DNA from: Actinomycetota bacterium
GTDB taxonomy: Bacteria; Actinomycetota; Actinomycetes; Actinomycetales; Microbacteriaceae
DNA length: 7,077 nt
Direction of reading: 5' to 3'
Assembly: GCA_009704705.1 (NCBI GenBank)
Contig: WLDR01000072.1
Coordinates: forward strand, 1-7,077
In this document: positions 1-4,645 of the stretch, in pieces
How the letters are laid out: each line of letters begins with the position of its first letter
Position numbering within the stretch: position 1 is the first letter of the stretch
The notes under the pieces: generated by a model
What the model was told of the DNA's origin: nothing
What the model saw: the letters and a program-made list of their open reading frames with translations, nothing else
The model's database searches: none
Position numbers and translations under genes: made by a program

Positions 1-195
1 ATCATCATCGTGGGGCAGAACATCCAGGCCAAGGCGTCGGATGCGCGTTCGCTCGCCACCTACAAAGACGCCGGTGCTCTGCTCGAGGAGTCGGCTCGCA
101 TCCGCGCTCATCTTGATGAGCAAGGCAAGGTCATCGCTGCGTTGCTCGAGCAGGTGCGCGATCTGAAGCCTCAGGTTTCACAAAAGTCCAAGTAG
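1..195 (+). CDS. 3' end of an unidentified protein, possibly DUF1003-like membrane protein (partial)
   Basis: The reading frame is open from the first base and ends at TAG 193-195, giving 64 visible residues, so the true start lies left of the window. The fragment begins with a short hydrophobic stretch (IIIVGQNIQAK) that looks like the end of a transmembrane helix. A charged, helical, soluble tail follows, rich in Ala, Glu, Leu and Arg and ending in QKSK. A hydrophobic segment running into a QN motif and then an Ala/Asp/Arg-rich tail resembles the C-terminal part of DUF1003-type membrane proteins. This is a recollection-level resemblance over a short piece, and the function is not determinable from it. 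Codon use matches the rest of the window. The gene converges on the SdpI-family gene with 22 bp between the two stop codons, and I see no clear terminator hairpin between them. Confidence 0.6.
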   Translation: MIIVGQNIQAKASDARSLATYKDAGALLEESARIRAHLDEQGKVIAALLEQVRDLKPQVSQKSK

Positions 196-217
196 CGCCG
201 GTTCGTTGAGCTTCTCG

Positions 218-577
218 CTACCCGCCGATCGCCTTTGCCGCGCGCACTCCGACAACGCCGGCATACAAGACGCACGCGAGCATCACCAGCGCGCCAACGC
301 CGAGCACGGTTGTGGCAACAGACAAAGGGAGTGGCAAGAATCCCGCCAGACCAGCGATCATCATCGCAACGCCTCCGGCGATCATCGGACGCTGGGCGCG
401 AATGTGACAGGCGAGCCAGGCCTCCTCTGACGTCATCGAGGCGGTCACCCGGATGCCGACAGCCCAGTTGCGCTTGATGCGACCAGACGCCGTCGCCCGG
501 GCCGACCACACGATGGCGCTGCCCGAAGCGATGGGCAAGACGATGAGGAGCACGCGGATGAGGATGTCGGAAAGCAT
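218..577 (-). CDS. SdpI-family small integral membrane protein
   Basis: This 119-residue protein should sit in the cytoplasmic membrane. Hydrophobic segments lie at about residues 5-25, 64-84 and 88-110. Between the first two is the SdpI-family signature, roughly residues 36-62: a basic N-W-x-V-G-I-R stretch, then T-A-S-x-x-S-x-E-A-W and a His/Arg-rich end. SdpI of Bacillus subtilis gives immunity to the SDP toxin and takes part in signalling, but most actinobacterial members of the family have no known role and no toxin gene is visible here. The start is ATG 577-575. No Shine-Dalgarno sequence precedes it; instead a -10-like TAATCT ends 6 nt before the ATG, suggesting a leaderless mRNA. The gene is monocistronic and converges with the gene ending at 195. 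Family assignment is good; function is unknown. Confidence 0.8.
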   Translation of the reverse strand: MLSDILIRVLLIVLPIASGSAIVWSARATASGRIKRNWAVGIRVTASMTSEEAWLACHIRAQRPMIAGGVAMMIAGLAGFLPLPLSVATTVLGVGALVMLACVLYAGVVGVRAAKAIGG

Positions 578-584
578 GGAGACA

Positions 585-612
585 GATTAGCTATCGCGGT
601 CGGGGATGTCCC
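585..612 (-). promoter_or_regulatory. Candidate leaderless promoter of the SdpI-family gene
   Basis: Read on the - strand, GGGACA (612-607, four of six matches to TTGACA) is followed after 16 nt by TAATCT (590-585, matching TAnnnT). Exactly 6 nt then separate TAATCT from the ATG at 577. That spacing would place the transcription start at or next to the A of the start codon. This fits the missing ribosome binding site. Prediction from sequence only. Confidence 0.4.
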
Positions 613-642
613 CGCGCGAACGAGCAAACGCTGGCGCGTTTG
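601..642. repeat. Two short hairpins upstream of the SdpI-family gene
   Basis: The first inverted repeat has 6-bp arms CGGGGA (601-606) and TCCCCG (609-614) around a 2-nt centre. The second has 7-bp arms CAAACGC (625-631) and GCGTTTG (636-642) around the loop TGGC. Both lie between the tRNA-Gly terminator and the SdpI-family start. The first overlaps the candidate -35 element, so it could be an operator. Neither has a T-tract and no function is shown. Confidence 0.35.
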
Positions 643-695
643 TGCCGGTTGACATGCGCGTGGGCCCAGGGAATCTTCGATTGCGCACTCCCGAC

Positions 696-734
696 AATGA
701 GAAACGCCCACCGTGTGGGTGGGCGTTTCTCATT
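696..734 (-). terminator. Intrinsic terminator after tRNA-Gly (perfect 17-bp hairpin, probably bidirectional)
   Basis: The arms 696-712 and 718-734 are exact reverse complements (17 bp) around the 5-nt loop 713-717. The core pairs AAACGCCCACC with GGTGGGCGTTT. Read on the - strand, the GC-rich stem is followed by TTTCTCATT, a modest T-rich tail typical of high-GC actinobacteria. The A-rich opposite flank gives the same pattern on the + strand, so it could stop transcription both ways. Its outermost base pair includes the last base of the encoded CCA of tRNA-Gly. Confidence 0.8.
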
Positions 735-807
735 GGAGGGGATGACGGGAATCGAACCCGCGTAATCAGTTTGGAAGACTGAGGCTCTACCATTGAGCTA
801 CATCCCC
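734..807 (-). tRNA. tRNA-Gly (anticodon TCC)
   Basis: On the - strand the gene starts with GGGGATG (807-801), which pairs with CATCCCC (744-738) to form a 7-bp acceptor stem. The discriminator base is T, followed by an encoded CCA (736-734). The D arm reads GCTC..GAGC. The anticodon stem is TCAGT/ACTGA around loop CTTCCAA, giving anticodon TCC at 775-773, which reads GGA and possibly other glycine codons by wobble. The T arm is CGGG-TTCGATT-CCCG. All four arms fold without mismatches in the acceptor, anticodon and T stems. The perfect hairpin terminator follows immediately. The gene is divergent from tRNA-Pro, 130 bp away. Confidence 0.97.
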
Positions 808-851
808 GAGAGGTAATCGGGAGCCGCATACGCGGTCGACCGACGGGTCTA

Positions 852-880
852 AGTCTATACGGTAGTCTTGACGAGGTCAT
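852..880 (-). promoter_or_regulatory. Candidate promoter of tRNA-Gly
   Basis: Read on the - strand, ATGACC (880-875, four of six to TTGACA) and TAGACT (857-852, fits TAnnnT) are separated by 17 nt. Transcription would start near 845, about 38 nt before the tRNA 5' end at 807. The 130-bp interval 808-937 must hold promoters for both divergent tRNA genes, and this is the best - strand match I see there. Confidence 0.4.
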
Positions 881-896
881 TTCGCTTCGCGCGATT
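868..896 (+). promoter_or_regulatory. Weak candidate promoter of tRNA-Pro (and perhaps tig)
   Basis: TTGACG (868-873) is a five-of-six match to the -35 consensus. A poor -10, GCGATT (891-896), follows at 17 nt. An alternative -10, TAGTCT (863-868), lacks a good -35. A promoter is needed here because the neighbouring tRNA gene points the other way, but the exact element is uncertain. Confidence 0.25.
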
Positions 897-910
897 TCAC
901 TGGCCGAATT

Positions 911-926
911 GCCCCAGCGCTGGGGC
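911..926. repeat. Perfect 16-bp palindrome upstream of tRNA-Pro
   Basis: GCCCCAGC (911-918) is followed directly by its reverse complement GCTGGGGC (919-926). It ends 11 nt before the first base of tRNA-Pro, so it lies in the tRNA leader or near its transcription start. It could be a protein-binding site or a leader hairpin used in 5' processing. No T-tract follows, so a terminator is unlikely. Confidence 0.5.
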
Positions 927-937
927 AGAGCATCATC

Positions 938-1014
938 CGGGGCGTAGCTCAGCTTGGTAGAGCGCTCGCTTTGGGAGCGAGAAGTCGCAGGTTCGAATCC
1001 TGTCGCCCCGACCA
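938..1014 (+). tRNA. tRNA-Pro (anticodon TGG)
   Basis: CGGGGCG (938-944) pairs with CGCCCCG (1004-1010) as the acceptor stem. The discriminator base is A and CCA is encoded at 1012-1014. The anticodon stem CTCGC/GCGAG encloses loop TTTGGGA, giving anticodon TGG at 972-974 with G at position 37, as expected for proline tRNA. The T arm is CAGG-TTCGAAT-CCTG. The gene lies 42 nt upstream of tig on the same strand with no hairpin between them, so read-through into tig is plausible. Confidence 0.97.
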
Positions 1015-1040
1015 TCCGGTCACACACAACACATGCAATC

Positions 1041-1045
1041 AGGAG
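1041..1045 (+). promoter_or_regulatory. tig: Ribosome binding site deciding the tig start
   Basis: AGGAG at 1041-1045 lies downstream of the in-frame ATG at 1033 and 11 nt upstream of the GTG at 1057. It can therefore serve only the GTG. Nothing resembling a Shine-Dalgarno sequence precedes the ATG at 1033. The GTG start also places the conserved trigger factor N-terminus (VKSSVETLSPTRAK) at residue 1. Confidence 0.65.
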
Positions 1046-1056
1046 CGAGAAGCAAA

Positions 1057-2463
1057 GTGAAGTCCTCGGTCGAAACCCTCAGCCCGACTCGTGCAAAGTT
1101 CACCATCACGGTGAGCCAAGAAGACTTGAAGCCATCCATCAAGCACGCATACGAGCACATCGCCGAGCAGGTTTCGATCCCCGGGTTCCGCAAGGGCAAG
1201 GTTCCCGCACCGATCATCGACCAGCGCGTTGGCCGCCCCGCCGTTCTCGACCACGCTGTGAACGAAGGCCTCGACAGCTTCTACCGCAAGGCAGCCGAAG
1301 AGCACGGCATTGTTCCGATGGGTCGCCCCGAGGCAAACGTCATCACGTTGCCGAGCGAGACCGACTTTACCGGTGACCTTGTTGTCTCGGTTGAGGTGGA
1401 TGTTCGCCCCGAGGTAAAGCTCCCTGACTTCAGCAAGATCTCCGTCGAGGTAGCAGCGGCTGAAGCTACTGCAGAAGAATTGCTTGCCGAGATGGATTCC
1501 CTGCGCGAGCGCTTCGGAACTCTCGTGACCGTCGATCGCCCCGCCAAGAAGGGTGACTTCGTATCACTCGACCTCGTTGCCACAATCGGCGGCAAAGAAA
1601 TCGACGCGGCGAACAACATTTCGTATGAACTTGGTTCGGGTGAACTCATCGAGGGCATCGACGAAGCGCTCGACACGCTCACTGCTGGCGAGAACACCAC
1701 TTTCGAGTCGACGCTGCTTGGTGGAGACCACGAAGGCGAGAAGGCGCAGATCTCAGTGACCGTCATCACGGTCAAGGAGCGCGAGCTTCCTGTGGCCGAT
1801 GACGACTTCGCACAGGTTGCCGGGGGCGTTGACACCCTCGCGGAGCTCAAGGAAACGCTCAAATCCGAGGTCATTTCGCGTAAGGGACAGCAGCAGAGCC
1901 GCGAGGCTCGCACCAAGCTTCTCGAGAAGCTGGTCGCTGACCTGAAGATTCCCGTGCCTCAGGGCATCGTCGACGCCGAGGTGAACCGTCACCTCGAGAG
2001 CGAAGGTCGTCTCGATGACGACAAGCACCGCGCCGAGGTGATCGAAGAGACGAACACCATGTTCGCTCAGCAGATGATTCTCGACGTGCTCGCCGAGTCA
2101 AAGAAGATCACAGTCGGCCAAGGCGACCTCACGCAGGCAATCGTGAACGGCGCCATGCAGTACGGCATGGACCCCAACGAATTCGCACAAATTCTCACGC
2201 AGAACGGTCAGATTCAGGCCCTCGTGGGAGACGTCGCCCGCAACAAGGCCGTCGCCTACGCGCTAGGCCAGATCAAAGTGGTTGACTCCAAGGGCAAGGC
2301 CGTCGATATGACGCCGTTCTCGTTCGACCCGGAGAAAGACCAGGGTCCGGCTGTTGACCTCGGTGGCGATGACCACGGGCACGATCACGACCACGATCAT
2401 GACCACTCACACGACGCTGACGAAAAGAAGTCAGCGCCGAAGAAGGCTGCCAAAAAGAAGTAG
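1057..2463 (+). CDS. tig: Trigger factor, ribosome-associated chaperone and peptidyl-prolyl isomerase
   Basis: Trigger factor docks at the ribosomal exit tunnel and shields nascent chains. With the GTG start at 1057 the protein has 468 residues, close to the usual 430-470. The N-terminal ribosome-binding domain carries the signature GFRKGKVP at residues 43-50. The FKBP-like isomerase domain spans roughly 155-240, from AKKGDFVSLDL through the EGIDEAL segment. The helical C-terminal substrate-binding domain runs to about residue 430. After it comes an unusual tail: seven His alternating mainly with Asp (residues 440-452), then a Lys/Ala-rich end. The gene sits directly after tRNA-Pro and is convergent, stop to stop, with the LysE-type gene. 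Proximity to clpP1, clpP2 and clpX fits a shared role in protein quality control. The upstream ATG at 1033 would add eight residues but lacks a ribosome binding site. Confidence 0.97.
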   Translation: MKSSVETLSPTRAKFTITVSQEDLKPSIKHAYEHIAEQVSIPGFRKGKVPAPIIDQRVGRPAVLDHAVNEGLDSFYRKAAEEHGIVPMGRPEANVITLPSETDFTGDLVVSVEVDVRPEVKLPDFSKISVEVAAAEATAEELLAEMDSLRERFGTLVTVDRPAKKGDFVSLDLVATIGGKEIDAANNISYELGSGELIEGIDEALDTLTAGENTTFESTLLGGDHEGEKAQISVTVITVKERELPVADDDFAQVAGGVDTLAELKETLKSEVISRKGQQQSREARTKLLEKLVADLKIPVPQGIVDAEVNRHLESEGRLDDDKHRAEVIEETNTMFAQQMILDVLAESKKITVGQGDLTQAIVNGAMQYGMDPNEFAQILTQNGQIQALVGDVARNKAVAYALGQIKVVDSKGKAVDMTPFSFDPEKDQGPAVDLGGDDHGHDHDHDHDHSHDADEKKSAPKKAAKKK

Positions 2464-3099
2464 TTACAGGGCGAAGGCCTGCTGTGCGAAAGACCACAGC
2501 AGGCTGAGGCCGATAGCGAACATCACTAGGGCGATAAACGCATCCAGGATGCGCCACGCAATTGCCTTCGCAAAGACCGGCCGAAGCAACCGAGCGCCGA
2601 ATCCGAGCGAGCTAAACCACAGCATGCTGCCGATAGCGGCGCCGAGCCCGAACCACCAGCGATCCGCGCCGTAGGTGCCGGCGACAGAGCCGAGCAGCAG
2701 CACGGTGTCGAGGTACACGTGCGGGTTCAAGTACGTCAGCGCCAGCGCCGTGGCGACCGCGACTCCCCACTTCAGTGGCGGGCCTGAAGGGTCGGCCGTG
2801 AGCTTGCTCGGCTTGATTGCGCGGCGCGCAGCCAACACGCCGTACGCAACGAGAAAGATTCCGCCGGCGAGCTGAATGAGCAGCAAGAGCACGGGCAACC
2901 CAGCGATGAGTGCGCCGAGACCCAGAATGCCGAGCAGGATGAGCGCCGCATCCGACACCGCACAAATCGCGACAACCGTGAACACGTGCTCTTTGCGCAG
3001 CCCCTGACGCAGCACGAACGCGTTCTGCGCCCCGATGGCAACGATGAGCGAAAGTCCAAAGCCAAGACCCGCCAGAGCGGCGATGAGTGCGGGGGACAT
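2464..3099 (-). CDS. LysE/ArgO-family amino-acid exporter
   Basis: This 211-residue protein matches the LysE/ArgO family, which exports basic amino acids such as lysine and arginine across the cytoplasmic membrane using the ion gradient. Conserved features are G-A-Q-N-A-F-V-L-R-Q-G at residues 23-33, Asp50 in the second helix and N-P-H-V-Y-L-D-T at 125-132. About six hydrophobic segments can be drawn: near 5-27, 40-66, 68-90, 111-137, 147-170 and 184-206. The length equals that of E. coli ArgO, and substrate cannot be decided from sequence. The start is ATG 3099-3097. Only a weak GGTG precedes it, while a -10-like TAAGTT lies 6 nt upstream. The TAA stop (2466-2464) directly abuts the tig stop. 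No LysG-type regulator gene is adjacent. Confidence 0.92.
   Translation of the reverse strand: MSPALIAALAGLGFGLSLIVAIGAQNAFVLRQGLRKEHVFTVVAICAVSDAALILLGILGLGALIAGLPVLLLLIQLAGGIFLVAYGVLAARRAIKPSKLTADPSGPPLKWGVAVATALALTYLNPHVYLDTVLLLGSVAGTYGADRWWFGLGAAIGSMLWFSSLGFGARLLRPVFAKAIAWRILDAFIALVMFAIGLSLLWSFAQQAFAL
2477..2504 (+). terminator. Candidate tig terminator hairpin inside the 3' end of the exporter gene
   Basis: GCCTGCTGTG (2477-2486) and CACAGCAGGC (2495-2504) are exact reverse complements around an 8-nt loop. The stem starts 13 nt after the tig stop codon, the right place for a tig terminator. It lies wholly within the coding end of the convergent LysE-type gene, encoding part of its last residues. 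No T-tract follows, so this would be a GC-stem-only terminator or an RNA 3'-end stabiliser. Confidence 0.4.
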
Positions 3100-3105
3100 G
3101 ACACC

Positions 3106-3111
3106 AACTTA
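3106..3111 (-). promoter_or_regulatory. Candidate -10 element of the exporter gene, leaderless spacing
   Basis: On the - strand TAAGTT (3111-3106) fits TAnnnT and ends 6 nt before the ATG at 3099. The spacing is the same as for the SdpI-family gene. No convincing -35 is found 16-18 nt upstream. The 3' half of the spacer, GGTGTC, gives only a weak alternative Shine-Dalgarno. Confidence 0.3.
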
Positions 3112-3141
3112 GCCCACGGCGAACATGGCATTTTGGGCTCA

Positions 3142-3162
3142 GTTCGAGCGATAGATTCGAAC
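3142..3162 (+). promoter_or_regulatory. Inverted repeat over a candidate clpP1 promoter (-10 TAGATT)
   Basis: Arms GTTCGA (3142-3147) and TCGAAC (3157-3162) flank a 9-nt spacer that contains most of the -10-like hexamer TAGATT (3152-3157). The site is 50 nt upstream of the clpP1 ATG, in the only intergenic space from which clpP1-clpP2 can be transcribed. A dyad over the -10 is a typical operator arrangement. Actinobacterial clp genes are known to be controlled by ClgR and other regulators, but the spacing here does not match the ClgR consensus as I recall it. The regulator is unknown, and no good -35 is seen. Confidence 0.35.
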
Positions 3163-3169
3163 CAACTGC

Positions 3170-3190
3170 GGTGCCGGCGAGTTCGGCACC
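3170..3190 (+). repeat. Hairpin in the clpP1 5' leader
   Basis: GGTGCCG (3170-3176) and CGGCACC (3184-3190) are exact reverse complements around a 7-nt loop. The stem ends 10 nt before the clpP1 Shine-Dalgarno sequence (3201-3205). If the transcript starts near 3165, the hairpin would be almost at the mRNA 5' end, where it could protect the message or tune translation. It may be coincidental. Confidence 0.35.
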
Positions 3191-3211
3191 ACGCAACGTG
3201 AGGAGCAACAC

Positions 3212-3802
3212 ATGGCAGACATGCCAATGCCGAACAGCGTGTTCGACCGTCTTCTGAAAGACCGAATCATTTGGTTGGGTTCAGAAGTTCGCGACGAGAA
3301 CGCCAATGAGATTTGCGCGAAGATGCTGCTTCTCGCCGCAGAAGATGCCAAGAAAGACATCTACCTTTACATCAACTCACCCGGTGGTTCGATCACCGCG
3401 GGTATGGCGATTTACGACACCATGCAGTTCGTTCCGAACGACATTGTCACGGTCGGTATCGGCATGGCCGCGTCGATGGGTCAGCTGCTGCTCACGAGTG
3501 GCACCAAGGGCAAGCGCTACATCACGCCCAACGCACGAGTTCTTCTTCACCAGCCCCACGGCGGCTACGGCGGAACGGCCAGCGACATTCAGACGCAGGC
3601 CGAACTCATCAACTCGATGAAGCGTCGCCTCGCCGAAATCACCGCGTCGCAGACCGGCAAGACCGTCGAGCAGATCAACGCCGACGGTGACCGCGACCGC
3701 TGGTTCACCGCGCAAGAGGCACTCGAATACGGATTCGTTGACCACGTTCGTGAGTCGGCATCAGACGTCGCCGGCGGCGGCGGAACGACTCAGGCGAAGT
3801 AG
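3212..3802 (+). CDS. clpP1: ClpP1, ATP-dependent Clp protease proteolytic subunit
   Basis: ClpP is the serine peptidase chamber that degrades proteins fed to it by ClpX or ClpC. This 196-residue protein has the complete triad: Ser88 in G-M-A-A-S-M-G-Q, His113 in L-L-H-Q-P-H-G-G and Asp162 in R-D-R-W. It also has the oxyanion and strand segment Y-I-N-S-P-G-G-S-I at 53-61. AGGAG (3201-3205) lies 6 nt before the ATG, giving a strong, unambiguous start. A Gly-rich C-terminal tail (residues 187-191) follows the folded domain. clpP2 begins 9 nt downstream and its Shine-Dalgarno sequence overlaps this stop codon, so the two are co-transcribed and probably translationally coupled. In studied actinobacteria ClpP1 and ClpP2 form a mixed two-ring tetradecamer. 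The clpP1 name rests on gene order and on its shorter N-terminus. Confidence 0.97.
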   Translation: MADMPMPNSVFDRLLKDRIIWLGSEVRDENANEICAKMLLLAAEDAKKDIYLYINSPGGSITAGMAIYDTMQFVPNDIVTVGIGMAASMGQLLLTSGTKGKRYITPNARVLLHQPHGGYGGTASDIQTQAELINSMKRRLAEITASQTGKTVEQINADGDRDRWFTAQEALEYGFVDHVRESASDVAGGGGTTQAK

Positions 3803-3811
3803 GAGAACAAC

Positions 3812-4471
3812 ATGGAAATGCCACGCCTCGACGGTTCCGGCGCATCGATTCCGATGCCGTCCAGCCGCTACATCATGCCCTCGTTCACCGAGCGCACCTC
3901 ATACGGCTACAAGCAGATGGATGCGTACTCGAAGCTCTTCGAAGATCGCATCGTCTTTCTCGGCGTTCAGGTGGATGACGCATCCGCCGACGACGTGATG
4001 GCTCAGCTGCTCGTGCTCGAGAGCCAAGACCCCGACCGCGACATCGTGATGTACATCAACTCACCCGGTGGCTCGTTCACCGCGATGACGGCCATCTACG
4101 ACACCATGCAGTACATCCGCCCGCAGATTCAGACCGTGTGCCTCGGCCAGGCCGCCTCGGCTGCCGCCGTGTTGCTTGCGGCCGGTGCGCCGGGCAAGCG
4201 TCTCGCTCTGCCGAACGCGCGTGTGCTCATCCACCAGCCATCGTCGGGTGGAGACCGCGGACAGGCGTCGGACATCGAGATCATGGCTCAAGAGATTGCG
4301 CGCATGCGCGAGTGGCTCGAGGAGACCCTGTCGCGTCACTCGAACCGCAGTCAGGAACAGGTCAACAAAGACATCGACCGCGACAAGATTCTGTCGGCGG
4401 CGGATGCGCTGGAATACGGCCTCATCGACCAGGTGTTGACCAGCCGCAAGACCGCTGCTCTGCCGGCCTAG
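3812..4471 (+). CDS. clpP2: ClpP2, ATP-dependent Clp protease proteolytic subunit
   Basis: This second ClpP paralogue of 219 residues has an intact triad: Ser116 in G-Q-A-A-S-A-A-A, His141 in V-L-I-H-Q-P and Asp191 in D-R-D-K. The strand segment Y-I-N-S-P-G-G-S-F is at 81-89. It is about 23 residues longer than ClpP1, mostly from an N-terminal extension (residues 1-35) rich in Met, Pro and Ser. That extension could be a removed propeptide, as known for other actinobacterial ClpP2 proteins; the cleavage site is not readable here. AGGAG (3801-3805) overlaps the clpP1 TAG and lies 6 nt before the ATG. ClpP2 is expected to form one ring of the ClpP1P2 complex and to dock the ATPase partner. A hairpin terminator follows 39 nt after the stop and separates it from clpX. 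Confidence 0.97.
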   Translation: MEMPRLDGSGASIPMPSSRYIMPSFTERTSYGYKQMDAYSKLFEDRIVFLGVQVDDASADDVMAQLLVLESQDPDRDIVMYINSPGGSFTAMTAIYDTMQYIRPQIQTVCLGQAASAAAVLLAAGAPGKRLALPNARVLIHQPSSGGDRGQASDIEIMAQEIARMREWLEETLSRHSNRSQEQVNKDIDRDKILSAADALEYGLIDQVLTSRKTAALPA

Positions 4472-4506
4472 TTTCTCGTTTCGAGCCTGCGTAGCTCGGG
4501 AGTTAC

Positions 4507-4550
4507 GCGAGGGCGTGGCGTTTGTTTCGTGCAAACGCCACGCCCTTCGC
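4507..4550 (+). terminator. Terminator between clpP2 and clpX
   Basis: The core stem is 14 bp and perfect: GGGCGTGGCGTTTG (4511-4524) pairs with CAAACGCCACGCCC (4532-4545) around a 7-nt loop. GCGA (4507-4510) can extend the stem by pairing with TCGC (4547-4550) past one bulged T. Only TT follows the core, so release may rely on stem strength, as is common in high-GC actinobacteria. It implies that most clpP1-clpP2 transcripts end before clpX. Confidence 0.7.
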
Positions 4551-4580
4551 AATGTGCGCGAGGGTGCTCGAAAACGGGTT

Positions 4581-4586
4581 TAGGCT
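4581..4586 (+). promoter_or_regulatory. Candidate -10 element for a separate clpX promoter
   Basis: TAGGCT fits the actinobacterial -10 pattern TAnnnT and lies 59 nt before the clpX ATG, downstream of the clpP2 terminator. No recognisable -35 is found at 16-18 nt upstream. A clpX promoter is expected somewhere in 4551-4640 if the terminator is efficient, and this is the best match I see. Confidence 0.3.
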
Positions 4587-4645
4587 CAATGCTGAGCGGT
4601 GTCACCGGCAGGAGATACCGTGCGACAAACCTGTTTGGAGGAGTC

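Noticed and set aside
587..1027. 146-codon open frame on the - strand across both tRNA genes
   Set aside because: It spans two clear tRNA genes and a terminator. Parts of its translation are typical of tRNA regions misread as protein.
1033..1056. ATG at 1033 as the tig start (476 residues)
   Set aside because: No ribosome binding site precedes it. AGGAG at 1041-1045 fits only the GTG at 1057, where the conserved N-terminus begins.
1281..1916. 211-codon open frame antisense to tig
   Set aside because: The translation is a low-complexity Ser/Thr/Val-rich shadow of tig, with no domain and no ribosome binding site.
2374..2412. His-rich segment as an engineered His tag or vector artefact
   Set aside because: The His residues alternate with Asp and Ser, use mixed codons, and are followed by a natural Lys-rich end and native downstream sequence.
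3119..3162. ClgR operator upstream of clpP1
   Set aside because: A GCGAAC half-site (3119-3124) and the GTTCGA/TCGAAC dyad are present, but neither matches the ClgR consensus spacing as I recall it, so the dyad is reported only as an unassigned inverted repeat.
4529..4645. Upstream clpX starts at GTG 4529 and ATG 4589
   Set aside because: The first lies inside the terminator hairpin loop. The second is 2 nt after the candidate -10 and has no ribosome binding site. The strong GGAGG before ATG 4646 and the family N-terminus decide the start.
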